Shown here: piece after piece, positions 9,294 to 21,574 of the stretch
How the letters are laid out: each line of letters opens with the position of its first letter
Position numbering within the stretch: position 1 is the first letter of the stretch
Assembly: GCA_011799875.1 (NCBI GenBank)
Contig: CM022297.1
Span: 543,177,970-543,241,969, forward strand
Source of the DNA: Thinopyrum elongatum
Taxonomy: Eukaryota; Streptophyta; Magnoliopsida; Poales; Poaceae
Direction of reading: 5' to 3'
Length of the DNA stretch: 64,000 nt
Notes under the pieces: model-generated
What the model was told of the DNA's origin: nothing
The model's database searches: none
What the model saw: only the letters and a program-made list of their open reading frames with translations
Program-made: the position numbers and the translations under genes

Positions 9294-11757
9294 ATGAAGT
9301 GGGGGCGTGAAGATGCGGCGGACGAGCCGGAGGCAACCATCGGAGCAGAGCAGTCTGCTGCCGTGGCTGCCGCCGCGGTTGGAGCGGCTAAGCCCACCGT
9401 AGCGGCGATGGCTGGCGGTGCAGCAGCTGCTGTGCCTCCTCCCGCTGCCATTGCAGCCGTCGAGCTACCCATCGGCGAGCCTGTGCAGGAGAAGGTCGGG
9501 GAAGATCTGGACGAGGAGAAGGAAAGGCTGAAGCGCGAGCTGCATGACCAAATCGAGGAGATGTACTACGAGGAGAACGCGATAAAGGAGTTTGATATGG
9601 ATTTCAGGAAGGGCAGCGACTTCGACGAGGATGCCATCGACGAGCTCTCTGAGGTAGTACTCTGTTTTTATCAGATTTCTTTTTCTTTTAAGTACTCTGT
9701 TTTTTCATGGCATTGGGGTTTTTCTTGTTAAGTAGATGAGCATCAATTTCATATGGGCATGCTAGTTGTACGTATGTAGGATTGTAGGGATCTAGCATAG
9801 ATTTTCTTGTTGGATGGTGGTTTTTGAATCTGATTCATTTTCTTCACGTATTGATGAGGTCTTTCTACTCATGTACTGGCCCAGCCAGAATGTTTGCGTA
9901 CATGTATTCTGAGCAAATATGAGTTCCTTGTAATTTAACACACATTAGTTTTATTATTCATTCAACATAATGTAGTTATGCCATTAACTTCTATCTTGCA
10001 TTTTGGCCTCTGATTTTTATTTGAGAATAAAATATGTCGCTACGTATGAAATAATATATCGTTAACTAGATGAGCATCAATTTCATATGGGCGTGCTAGT
10101 TGTACATATGTAGGATTGTAGGGATCTAGCATAGATTTTCTTGTTGGATGGTGGTTTTTGAATCTGATTCATTTTTTGATTCCAATAGACAGAACAAAAA
10201 ACCCCCTAGTATTGCTAAAACAGAGATTCATTATCTGATTCCATCACGGCATGCTTTATTGATTGAGTAAGCAAACTTACATCGTTCACAAGAGATACAT
10301 TAATGAAAGAAGTGGGGTAATCAACCCAAATACAAGATAGATGATTCTCATAGCTATTTCTAGCGATCTCATGTGCGACACCATTGGCTTCCCGAGGACA
10401 GTGAGAAAATGTAGCAGTTCCTATCTCCACAACTAGATCAAAACAATCAGCAATAATAGGTGATCCTTCGTGCCACCATGTGTTACCTCCACTAAAAGCT
10501 TGAACAAGTTCTAAGCAATCCCATTCTTCAATAATTTGATGATAGCCTACAAATGCTACCAAAGATAGGCCTTCTTTCATTGCCACCACCTCCATCAAGC
10601 AGGCAGATGATGCATTAGGAATATAAGGGTAATGTACTGAATTGATACAAAGTTGCCATACTGATCTCTTAAAACAGCACCCGTCGACCCATCTCCTTCT
10701 TAACTATGATATGATGCATCTACATTCAGTTTAAATTGGTAAGATTCCTGTTTTGACCACTTGATTATTTCTTTGACACCCCTGTTTTGCATGACAACAT
10801 TTCCTTTTCTGATTCCAATAGACAGAACAAAAAACCCCCTTGTATTCGTAAAACTAAAATTCATTTTCTGATTCCAATAAATAGAACAAAAAACCCCTTG
10901 TTTTGCATGACAACATTTCCTTTTCCAAGTTAAGTTCCTCCAAAGTATTTTCATCATCGGTATCATCAGAGTCACAAGATAAGGGATAAAGATAGTAGCC
11001 CATAGCTCCTTTATCAATTTCCTTCTGAAACTTATCAGGGTCTAACAATGTTGGAGAAGTAGTATTGCTGCTGTCAGAAAGAATAATGGTTTCTTGATTC
11101 CAGTAGATAGAACAAACCCCCCTTGTGTGTAACATGAAGGAGTATAAAGAAGCCATTTTTCTGATTCCAATCAGAATTACACCTGTAGCAAGTATCAAGT
11201 ATCATTAAACCAAGCCACATCATGAATTCTTTCATGTGTTAATTATGTACTACTTCTGCACTAATCTATCAATGCAACTATTCCACTGTCCATATTTATG
11301 CATGTCAATTTCTTTGGCTCAATTATGTATGTGCATATACGCCTTATTTCCAGCAAATAGATAGTTGTCATGTTAGACATCTGTACTTTTCAAACATTGT
11401 AATTAAGAGCAATGTAGCAGAATAGATTAGCTGAGTTTTTCTGTGTGTACTAATTCACAGGAGGATGACGAGGATGTGGACTATGGCATGAACAGTAGGC
11501 ACAGCAAGAGCCGCTACACCCTGAGGCATCTGATTGCTGGCAAAATCAAGTACCGTTTCTATGGCAAAATTGGCTGCCCGTTCTGTGGCAAGGCGATCGA
11601 TGGCGGCATAGATGGCTTGATCCAGCATGCCGTCGACACTGGCAATGGATATAGTAGGAAGCATAAGGCCAGTACTCTGGCTAAACATGAGGCCTACGGA
11701 CGCTTCCTCAAGATTGTCAAAGTCAATGAGCCCTACTACATCCCGCCGCGCCGGTGA
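9294..11757 (+). CDS. XS-type zinc finger protein, two exons
   Basis: Exon 1 runs 9294-9653 (120 codons) and ends GAG/GTAGTA. Exon 2 runs 11461-11757 after TTCACAG and ends in TGA; both are in phase 0, giving 218 residues. The first 70 residues are Ala-rich and low in structure. Residues 80-125 are strongly acidic with a charged helix (E-E-K-E-R-L-K-R-E-L). Residues 150-203 fit the zinc finger found in XS-domain proteins (SGS3/FDM family): C159-P-F-C162, H176 in L-I-Q-H-A, and H196 in A-K-H-E-A-Y-G-R-F-L. The XS RNA-binding domain and coiled coil of full-length family members are absent, so RNA binding or a role in RNA silencing is only a guess. The ATG at 9294 is the first in frame after a CT-rich leader. 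It looks intact. Its intron holds a LINE-like relic and repeats. Confidence 0.8.
9733..10174 (+). repeat. pair of ~108-bp direct repeats in an intron
   Basis: Bases 9733-9840 and 10067-10174 are nearly identical (starting TAGATGAGCATCAATTTCAT, ending CTGATTCATTTT) with an offset of 334 bases. Only a few transitions separate them. Confidence 0.85.
10178..11180. repeat. dispersed GATTCCAATAGACAGAAC copies
   Basis: The word GATTCCAATAGACAGAAC, followed by AAAAAACCCC, occurs near 10181, 10810, 10871, 11096 and, shortened, 11162. The copies bracket the antisense RNase H-like relic in the intron. Two are also joined to TTTTGCATGACAACATTTCC. This looks like local duplication during insertion or repair. 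Confidence 0.65.
10215..10790 (-). pseudogene. RNase H-like (RVT_3 type) LINE relic
   Basis: On the minus strand a broken frame gives K-L-N-V-D-A-S-Y near 10720, then a block with E-V-V-A-M-K-E-G-L-S-L-V, E-W-D-C-L-E-L-V-Q-A-F, and C-P-R-E-A-N-G-V-A-H-E-I-A near 10580-10370. These are the ordered landmarks of the RNase H-like domain found in plant non-LTR retrotransposons and derived host genes: the first catalytic Asp, a Glu region and the R-E-x-N-x-x-A-H motif. Frame changes and missing flanking domains mark it as non-functional. It lies antisense in the intron of the zinc finger gene. Confidence 0.7.
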
Positions 11758-11982
11758 AGAAGGGAGAGAAGTGATGTGCTGCTAGACTGCTGCTGCTGCC
11801 CCAGGACCGCCGTGTCCTTTTATGTTATGTATGTTTCTTCGTTGGTCGACTCTAAAACTTATGTCCTATGGTGTGTCTGAACTTATGCCGTGTGGTGGTT
11901 AATCTGCCATTTATCTTAAGTGTTTGCTGCTACTCTGGTTTAGTGGTCTAAGTTGTTAATACTATTTTGCTGATGCATGTTA

Positions 11983-12177
11983 GGCCTTGTACAATGCTAG
12001 ATGCTTAGGGTGGTGCTTAGAAAACTAAACCGGGTTTTTCTGAAGCACCGGTGCCTATTTCTACAGGAGAGACGCCTAGTTAAGCGTCTACCCTATACAA
12101 ATAAGCACCGATGCTTAAGAAAAGCCTGGTTTATTTCTCTAAGCACGTCCCCTAAGCACCTTTCATTGTACAAGGCC
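11983..12177. mobile_element. MITE, GGCCTTGTACAATG terminal repeats
   Basis: The left end GGCCTTGTACAATGCTAG and the right end CATTGTACAAGGCC are inverted copies, and a second inverted pair (GCTTAGGG / CCCTAAGC) lies just inside. It is flanked by TTA on the left and TCA on the right, which could be a decayed 3-bp PIF/Harbinger (Tourist) target. It sits about 225 bp after the zinc finger gene's stop codon, possibly in its 3' region. Confidence 0.75.
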
Positions 12178-12320
12178 TCAGCAACTCAAGTATCGTACGG
12201 TGGTCTATGTTATGTTTGCTGTGTTATTCTGCCGTTTTACTATCGTACGGTGATGCATGCTAGGAACTCTACTACTATGCCTATGGTAGTTATAGCTTGG
12301 CATGATTATGTTCAGTGTAT

Positions 12321-12990
12321 AACTCAGGATGTTCCAGCCATATCTATGACCAGTTACAACTGAACTATGCATTAGTTTTTTGCCAAAAGTAAAGCATGCA
12401 AATAATTGCCAATCTTAGCTATTGCCAATTCAAGTTTTATATCGAGGATGCATTAGTTATTGCAATAAGTAGAGGATGCTCATGATTGCCAAAAGTACCT
12501 ATTTCCACTTTCTGATAAGAACTGAACATGTATCAAATGATGCTAAAAGTAGAGCATGAGCATGAACATGTATCAATTGATGCTACCTATTTGTGTTTGA
12601 ATGGGCTCAACAAAGCTGGTGATGGTTTAGGGTCTCCGCGTGACTGTGATGATAACTCAAGATGTTCCAGCCATATCTATGACCAGTTATAACTCAACTA
12701 TGCATTAGTTTTTGCCAAAAGTAAAGCATGCAAATGATTGCCAATACTACCTATTGCCAATTCAAGCTTGGTACTAAGGATGCATTAATTATTGCAATAA
12801 GTAGATGCTGCTCATGATTGCCAAAAGTACCTATTTACACTTTATGATAAGAACTGAACATGTATCAAATGATGCTAAAAGTAGAGCATGAGCATGAACA
12901 TGTATCAATTGATGCTACCTATTTGTGTTTGAATGGGTGCTCAACATAGCTGCTGATGGTTTAGGGTCTCTGCGTGACCGTGATGATAAC
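12321..12990 (+). repeat. 333-bp tandem duplication over a gene end
   Basis: The block starting AACTCAGGATGTTCCAGCC at 12321 recurs from 12654 with the same order of words and about 90% identity by eye. Its end (GCTGATGGTTTAGGGTCTC...GATGATAAC) copies part of the last coding exon of the peptidase pseudogene, so the duplication includes that exon's final codons and 3' flank. Confidence 0.85.
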
Positions 12991-15900
12991 GAAGACACTT
13001 GTTTGGCTATGGTCTTGCTGTCAAATTTAAGTTTCAGTTCTTTAAGACTTTTTGTTTTTGATGCTTCCTCGGGATCAACATTCTTCCTCGGGCGTCCACG
13101 TGCTCTCTTCCTTTTGAGGGAGCCGGGTGTACCGGTATCCTTTTGGGAGTTGGTTGTGTCAGGTTCTTTGGAACCATCAGGATCGTTGATTAATTGTACG
13201 TCGTCTTCTGAACCCTTAGTTTTCACTGCTTGCTGTGCATCGTACACCTCCTTCTGTATAAGAGAGAGTGGTGCGTAAGTTGAAATCATGAGACATATGA
13301 AATAAATAAAAATATCCTTGATGTAGTGCTAACCGCTATGGGGAAGTTATATGATTCGAGGCGAACCGTGTTGCAATTTGAATGCAGTAAGGCTGTACAT
13401 ATTTTCCACCTGAAAATATCTATCTTTTCCTATATTTGATAACCGACACTTACGTTAGCATAGCTTTCAAGCCAAACAAAGTACAAATTTAATTTAGGCA
13501 TTCAATGACCCGGTTGAGATTATCGATCATTTTATCCCCGTTCCATGACAACATGTACTGTAGTGTCCAAACCGCACAGGAACTCCTGCAATATTTAGTT
13601 ACAGATCAGTAATCTTATTCGTGTTGGCAAAGAATAATTTAGGAGGCCGTGCATACTCGTCAGTCTGTTGTGGTATGTTCTCATAGCGTGCTTTGGTCCA
13701 TTCGGCAAAATTGATGGGCTTAGCTGGTGATATCAACCCATTATTGACAGCTTCGTCGATGCATAACTGAATCGACTCCACCTAGTGTATGACGAGTTAT
13801 ACATAGGGTTACGGTACTTTCGGAGGCCATGTGCCATGCAGATCAAAAGAGGCAGCAAGAGAACACTTACAAGAGAATCTTCCTTGGTCTTGTCATAATG
13901 ATTATTCAAGGAGTTCAGAATCTGAATCTCTTCTTTGTCAAAATTAAACATCATTAGCATCTAGTGGTTTTGGTGTATATTAAGTGGGACATAAACCTGC
14001 AGTAAAATGTGGGCTAGGGTGACAACCGGAATTTTTCATGTACAGTGCGTAAAGAAACTATGAAAGTGAGGAAAACGTGTACCTTTCGGCGCCCTACAAA
14101 TTTTTCTGCTACACGACCAACCCACGAGCCTGCACGTCCATCAGGAACCACCCCCTTCATTCATAACAGCTTTTCGGTTTCTTGAGGGGATATAATTGAG
14201 GTAGTATCATTCTCAATTTGGCTAATGTGAGCATATGCCATAATAACCTGCCAAATTTTCAATAATACACAATAATAAGACAGTAGTTGCAGTAATGATG
14301 TAGACTGAAGTACAAGGGGCTTACATCATTATAAATGTATTGCTTGCTCAAATTTCGCTTCAGTTTTTCAGCTGTGAGGGAAATGTCTTCGATTCTAGCT
14401 ATTTCAATAGGGTTGTATGTTCCGCGGATGAAAACGGCTATCTCTATGTCCTCTTTCGTGAACTTGTAATCATTTTCAAAGACATGCTTCATCGGAGTTA
14501 ATCGTGGTTCCTCATTGTTTTGTGTCACATGTCTTGCAATTGGTGTAGTCGAAGTCCCTACCGTGCATTCGCTAACTCTAGGAGTTGCTGTCAAGGATGA
14601 ATTGCACACATTGACTTGTTCCTACGATGAAAAAAGGTTGTTCATCATTACTTTGTTACTTTTAGCTGATAACGTGTTGGGCCATAATGATCACCTGCAC
14701 GCCTGCTTTCTGTGACACTGATTGCCGGCTGCTTGTAAATTGGTCTTTTAATTCCTGTAACAATGGAAACAACAATGAATATGAAGGAACATATGCATAC
14801 AAAATATAAAATGCACAGTATGACATACATGGAGTTCCCTCCTTAAGTCTTTGATTTCGTCCTCGGCCTTCGATAACCTAGGATTGCTGCCAGTTTTACT
14901 CTTTATGTCGATCAAGTCTTCACTCATCGTGATGTATTTGGCATCAAATCTGTGCTCAATTTCCATTAACTTCCTGCCTACCTTCTTTTCATGATCAGAA
15001 AAACGTGCATTCATGGCTTCAAATATCATGTCCATCTGTGTAAACAAAATAAAAGCCCGTTGATAACAATAGCTAAATGATTGAGGTTCGATGTCACCTT
15101 TTTGTGATATTACAAAAACAAATCGTCTTTGGAGCGCATACTTGCTGGCTACTAACTTGATGTCCATGTGATTGTGCTCGATACGAATCATGGTCATCCA
15201 CATGTTCATATTTTTTTCTTGGAGGATTATTTGAATTCTCTGATGATCGTTGAGGAGCACAAATTTCCATGACAACCTTTTTTATAATACAGAATGAATC
15301 ATTACTAGCAACTAAAAAATCGGTTATAGAAAGTTCAATTGTAGATAGGTACCAGCCCGTTATGAAGGCCTCCTTTCTCGTAAGCATCGCTTCTTAAAGT
15401 AGCCAAGCTTTCGTCCCATCGTGTGAGCAATGGAGGGGGTCTACAAGGATACATCAATCGTCCACTACGCACGTGCTCCCAGTACCAAAACTACACAATA
15501 AATTAGTTCATCACCATACAAATATGCAACAGAACAATAATTACATTACAGGATGTTAATTAGTGATCTAGCACTAACCTGGAGCAGAATTAGATTTCCT
15601 TGTAGACTAACTTGATCTAGATGTGTAAACTTGTGAATGGACTTTAACAAGTGATTAAGTGCGAAACATCCCCAGTTAAATTTCCGAAGGTTTTCAAGAT
15701 CTTGAACAAGGTTTAGAAATTTCGAGTCCACATAATGTTGTGCTGTTGGTGCTAGAACAACTCCAACTGCGTACAGAATGAACCGTCTCAGGAAATCGTC
15801 GTCTGGGGCTTTGGAAGCTCGGATCGCCTTTTCAAGGTTAGAAATCAAAATTTGCCCGTTGTTTGCATAGGCGGTAAACAATTGTTGGTCGGTTTCCCTT

Positions 15901-16346
15901 TGCAGATGTGGCTCTACATCCTCCCCTTCTATCAGAATGCCAAATATACAGTGCACGTGCTCTTTTGTTACTGGAATTGGCATTTTACCGATGGTAATGG
16001 ATTGCGTGTCACTATCGATGCTCTTGGCTAGTCTTACCAACATTATGCGCCGTAGATTCACTTCATGCATCTGGGTTAGACCGCCAAGACTGGTTTCTGA
16101 TATGATGTACTTTATGTGGTCTGCTGACAACAGTTTCATGGTTTTTGCGAACCTTGTCTGTGAGCATGCCAACTTCATATGACCATGCTTTTCGGCGAGT
16201 TCCTGGTACATGCCATTAAAATTTAGTGAGTATACAAGCAGTATGTGTACGAAAAGATTGTACACAAACAGTCAATTACTTACCGCATCGATAGTTTCGG
16301 AGATGGGCCTTTCTCCATTACGAAGACTTGTATCTGAAACTGACAT
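12915..16346 (-). pseudogene. Ulp1/SENP-like C48 cysteine peptidase, 13 exons, inactivated
   Basis: Predicted exons, 5' to 3' on the minus strand: 16346-16284, 16202-15579, 15490-15353, 15276-15157, 15035-14829, 14754-14695, 14621-14325, 14247-14083, 13996-13871, 13781-13657, 13585-13454, 13409-13334, 13253-12915. All have GT-AG borders and compatible phases (824 codons). Exon 2 carries the N-terminal domain common in grass Ulp1-like genes (I-S-E-T-S-L-G-G-L...I-P-V-T-K-E-H-V). Exon 5 encodes a coiled coil and the last exon an AT-hook (R-G-R-P-R-K). The peptidase core keeps His (codon 13964-13966) and Q-Q-T-D-E-S-S-C with Cys (13576-13578), but the Asp expected 17 residues after His is Asn (13913-13915). 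In-frame stops lie at 14161-14163, 13961-13963 (at the Trp of the usual H-W pair) and 13489-13491. The family cleaves SUMO-like modifiers; this copy cannot. Such genes are often carried by Mutator-like elements, but I saw no TIRs here. Confidence 0.85.
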
Positions 16347-16817
16347 TGCTGGGTCGTATGCAATGATACAAACCGGGTCAATTAATCTGAAGAAAATATT
16401 GAAAAATGTATAACAAAATTAGCAGTCAACTAATTTTAACAAAATTAACTGGGTCATTTAACATATGATCCACTTATGAGTTTAAGCACACAACCTATTT
16501 GGTCATGCATAAAATAAGCACAGTTTAACAAGGGTATCCAATTGCTTAACCACGTGAAGTTGTGCAAAACCTATGAGGGTTCAACTACTAAAGGAGCGGC
16601 TGACAACGATTAAAAAAAGCTACGATCAGGTAATACCTTCTCTCGGAGACGGCGGCGCCGAGTTGATGGCGGCGGATAGTGCGTCGCAAACTATAAGTGC
16701 CGCTATAGTGCGGTCGACGGCGGCAAGGATAAACGGCGCGTTCACGCGAGGAGGAGGCGGCGAGAAGAACACTGAAGTCCGACCCCTCAGATCATGTTGG
16801 CGGTGGGCGGTGAGCGG

Positions 16818-18906
16818 TGTAGGAGATATGCCCTAGAGGCAATAATAAATGTTATTATTTATCTCCGTGTTCATAATTAGGTTTATGTTCCATGCTATAA
16901 CTGCTGTGGTTCCCGAGCCCGTATATCCATAAAGGCTCTGGGGAAAACCCATGTGCACGTGTGGAATAATAAACGGTAAAATGTATTCCTAGTCATGCCT
17001 CTAAGACTAGCTCAAGTGTTGCATGATGATTATGTTTTCCCAATCATAGGCATGTCTATGCCAGCAACTTTGAGGGCACAAATGTTAGAAGAACATTTGT
17101 GTTGAATCGACCCGATTGATGTTATGCTATGAGATACATTCGTCATGAGTTAATGGTTAATAACACAGAGATAGTTTACGTTTGCATGATTCCTCAGACC
17201 ATGAGAGTATCGAGTTTCTTCATGCTTGATTCATGAACTTTGGGGTTTGTTAAACGTCATCCGTAAATGGATGGCTATTACGGCGGCTTACGGGTTCATG
17301 GGAAAGTATGTCAAGTAACTTGATAGCTCAAGATTGGGATTTGCTCCTCCGACGATGGAGAGATATCTCTGGGCCCTCTCGGTGTTACGGTATCCATCAT
17401 CGTCAGGCCAGACACTTTGTGATTTGATCACGGGGATGCCGGAACACGGTAACGAGAAAAGAGAACAATACCGGTAACGAGGTAACTAGCATAGTGGACA
17501 AGTTGTTGATCCACGGGAATGCCAACATGTCTCACCTCGGGTATTTGTAACATATCGCGAAGCAACAGGAATAGCACACGACAACTGGAGGTTCACTCGA
17601 ATATTCATTCGTGTGGGTATAGGGGTCAATATGGGTGTCCACGGCTCCGATGTTGATCATTGATCGGAAGGGGTTCCGTGTCATGTCTATACTTCACCGA
17701 ACCTATAGGGTCACACGCTTAAGGGTCATCTATCTGCTGAATACTAGACAGGGAGTCTGAGAGAAAATCACCGAAAAAGTTTCGGACACCGAAAAAGTTT
17801 CGGACAGCGGAAAAGTTCCGCAGAGAGAGGTCACCGGATGAGTTCTGGTGAAACTGAAAAGTTGTTTCAGAGGATACCATAAAGTCAAATTGGTTTCGGC
17901 ACATGCCCGATAATTCTTGGAGGGTGCCAGAATCATTCTGGAAACTTTTGGGAATTTTCTGGAAGAAAAACCAGAAATGTTCCGGAGCTGCCGGAACCAC
18001 TTCAGATGCTTTTCGCAGATGAAAATCACTAATCTGAAATTGTTCCAGAATGCGTTGAAAATTATTTTAGTGGGTACTGGAAATGTTCTAAGCCCACATA
18101 AATATTTTCAGTTCGAACGGACGCTGAAAAATGTCGTCATGAATAGTGAAAGTGCTTTTTGGGAATTTTTATGGAAAGCACCTTTTTGGAAATTCCAAAA
18201 GGGCCTTCTAGAAGGGGAAGGAGGGCATGGCACCTCATGGGGGGGTCCCCCCCCCAAGGGTGGCCGGCCAAGGAGGTGGAGCACCATGGTGCTCCACATG
18301 GCACTCCCATATGGCATATTCCCTTTTGGAAAGGGATATTCCAAGGGCACTTTGGGGTTTTTGTGTGACAATTTTACCCCTTGGCTTGCCTATATATAGG
18401 AGTGATCTTGGCAGCCATTTCCTCATCCCTTGCTCTCATACACATGCCAAGATGTTATCTGGCTTCTCTCTCCCTCCCACGAAAAGAGTTTCGTAGAGCC
18501 GAAAGGCTGTCTGGGTTCCGGCAGGAACTAGTTCTGGACGGCGAAGCCCTGCCGGATAGCTGACACCGTATGTGTGCAACTCTGTAGAGAGGTCGTAGTT
18601 TCGATCTTAGTGCCCGACGGGCTGTTTGAGAGTGCCTCCCGAAGGGCTGTCCGCGACATCGTCCGGGGGACTGTTCGACCGCCTCCCGGAGGGCTGTCCG
18701 AAGGGAAGACGAGGGTATACATCCTCGCGGTTGGGAGGTTGTAAATCCTAGCTGCGGGGATCTGCACCGCCGATCGTCATCGACTTTACTTCCGCTGCGC
18801 TACGAGTCGGTAACGAAAATGATCAAACCTTGTATGCAGTCTCCATAGTGGTCCTGGGCTGGTGCGTAGGCCGGAAAATTTTCGTTTTCTGCTGCGTTAC
18901 CCTACA
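16818..18906 (+). repeat. 5' LTR
   Basis: TG...CA bounded, 2089 bp, direct partner of 24218-26306. It contains a TATA box (CTATATATAGG, 18390-18400), a plausible start of retroelement transcription. It also contains a near-palindrome around GAGCACCATGGTGCTC at about 18281 and a Phe-coding-like TTTCGGACA repeat near 17780-17805. Frames inside it are duplicated exactly in the 3' LTR and are not genes. Confidence 0.95.
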
Positions 18907-19839
18907 GTGGCATCATGAGCCGTGCTATGCGTAGATGCAGGTTGCGATCTAGAATACATAGAGATGTATGGGTGTTGCACAATATAATTAGGTAGTAGAT
19001 GAGTTCTATTACTGAAAATTATTTGTGCGGGTAGCAGATGAAATCTGTTACCTGATGTTCTTGTTGCTTCCCTGGAATTTGCATATTTCTGATCTTGATA
19101 ACAGTATGGTGGAGTTTCAAGGTTCTGGCAATCCGCGATCCTGATTGATCAACGAAGTGCTAACAGTTCATTGAATTCCACCGTAGTTAAAAAGAAAGAT
19201 GAAATTTCGCAAACGAAAGGGCAATGCAGATATGATCTGCACGGGGGTCATGCGTATGACGAAGTTTAGTATGGGGCTCGAGATTTTATTATCTCGGTTT
19301 TCATACACCCTGGAAAGTTAATCTAGCGACTTGGATTATCATACTTGATGATGGACGTTGGTAGCTTCGGTTTGTTTCGAAACCTTAGAAGCCACGTAAA
19401 ACAAGTTTTTGCATGAACCAATTAGAGGCGTCTAACTTGGTTTTGCAGGAGGGTTTACATGTGCATGTGATGTGGTATAGCAGTGCTCATAATAATTTGA
19501 TTATGTATGAGATGACTATATAATGTAAATTGATTAACATGACCTGCGTGTCATGATTCGGCATGATGGCTGGAGCCATATGATTGCACTTTAAATGACC
19601 TGTGTGTCAACCTTGTGTAATGCATTATTTTATTAGCTATAGAGATAGCAATATTATCTGCTGCATCGACAAGGTGGTGGCAATCTTCGCGAAGGTGATC
19701 ACCGACGTGAATGCCGAAGACGAAGGAATACAAGACTTCTCCGTCAGAAAGGGCTATACCATATCATGCTATTATGAATTGCCTGAGATGTTTATCCCTT
19801 ATGATGCACCCTTCTTGATTGCGCGGTAGTCGCTTTTAT

Positions 19840-21570
19840 TAGGGTGATCTCTCACAAAAATATCAAGTAGTTAGTGTTCTCCCAAGTGTAGCACCGTCAC
19901 GGCACCTAACTTTTTGGGGTATCACATGCTACCATGGGTACGAACGATTAGGGATGTGTGAGGCGGGTGAGTTGAGACCTCGCAGCGAGATCACTTGGTT
20001 GTCTTGAAGTTCAGGCATGAAAGTCATGAGCTCGGAACACACACATCGAAAGATGAACAAGAGTCACATAGAGATGTGATTGGCAAGTTTGCCTACCGAT
20101 TAAGATTTTCGTCATCAGTGATGCTACCATCAATGGCGTTGAATTGAAATGCGGATCTTGAATCACTCACAATCAATTATGAGAGATATTGATTTGAGTG
20201 GGAGCGCACTGTAGAATTATCTTGTTTAATTCTCAGTGCAATTAATTTTGAACACTGTCTAAGTGTGATTTGCATAATAGTTGTAGAATAATGGCTCGCA
20301 TTTCCACCTTCCCAATTAAAATTGAATAGCTGTTAAATATCTGGTTAAAACTTTACGGTTGGTAACGTAATGTGAGGATTGTCCTCAAGAGTGCCGAGAA
20401 GGACTTTGTCCTATCGCATACTTTCGGTATTCTCTCGCTTATGCTATGGATCATGTGACTCTCGTCCGTTGATCCAAAAGCTAGAATTCCATTTCAGTCA
20501 AGCGCAATATGTTTGTTTCCATGAGACCCAAACTTCGAAAGTTTGGATAGTTATGTGATATTCATGGAATCTGAAAATCATTTTCAGAGACAGACAAAGG
20601 CTACAAGATATGAGATATCCAAAGCAATGTTTGTTTGCAAACTATTAGTAAAGGAGTTTACTATGCATTAGACTGATAAGAGAGGGATCCAGAAGAACGC
20701 CTATCATATGATGAAAGGTGAATAAAACAACAACTTGAAGAGAAAGGAAGTGTCCGAAGGGTGTTAGTAAGACTTTCACGCCTAGGAAGTCCGGGGCTAA
20801 CGCCACTCTTAAGTTCGGTGCTTTTTCTGAGAGTAGGAGAAATACTGAAAGTTAAACTGTTAGAAGTATAAAGGCAGAAAGAAAGGAGACTGGAATATCC
20901 AGCTCATGTATGAATGTCATACAAGTTTTTGATGTATAGAAGGCTGGTCAAAGATATAGTCCTTGGGAATTATGATTAAATTGTTAATCACTGATTCTTG
21001 GGTATTGTGAGTTAATCACGAAGATACCCGCTCGATTGCTTTCTGTTGCAACTCGATGTAAGAACTACTATGGCCTGAAAGACTAGCCAGAAATGAGTTT
21101 TAGGTATACACGGGGAACATAGTAAATGTTACTATACCTTCCATCGGTGTATTACCGTCTGTATTTATTTTTATAATTCGTTTGGAGTTTCACAAACTCT
21201 AGCCCATTGCATAAGGTTTCTTGCAAGAAGGTTGTTCATAAGAGAACTTTTTATGTTCGAAGTTATGAATAACATAAGGGCCATACTTTCATTGAGAATG
21301 AGATGTATGTTATGAATAATGATATTAATATATTACCTCTGGATTTACTTTCATAATTCATTTTAGAGTTTTACACTCTAGCCCCTTGCACAATGTTGTT
21401 GCAAAAGGGTTGTTCATAAAAGAACAATTGTTGTTCAGTGTTATGAATAACATTTAGAGCCATGCTTCCATCCAGATGGGATGTATGTTATGAATATTGA
21501 TAGTAATATGATACATCCATAACACTGATGCTAAATGTCGCAAGACTAAGAGAATACCACACAAGTGTGG
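19840..21570 (+). other. retroelement interior without recognisable coding
   Basis: This is the leader and expected gag region of the element. I see no intact gag, only short frames and AT-rich text. Bases about 21160-21340 and 21341-21520 are a diverged tandem duplication (CATAATTC..., TTGTTCATAA, TATGTTATGAATA in the same order), about 180 bp apart. Confidence 0.6.
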
Positions 21571-21574
21571 CACT

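Noticed and set aside
17719..18767. Several frames inside the 5' LTR, repeated at 25119-26167
   Set aside because: They are identical pairs because the LTRs are duplicates; LTRs of this group are non-coding.
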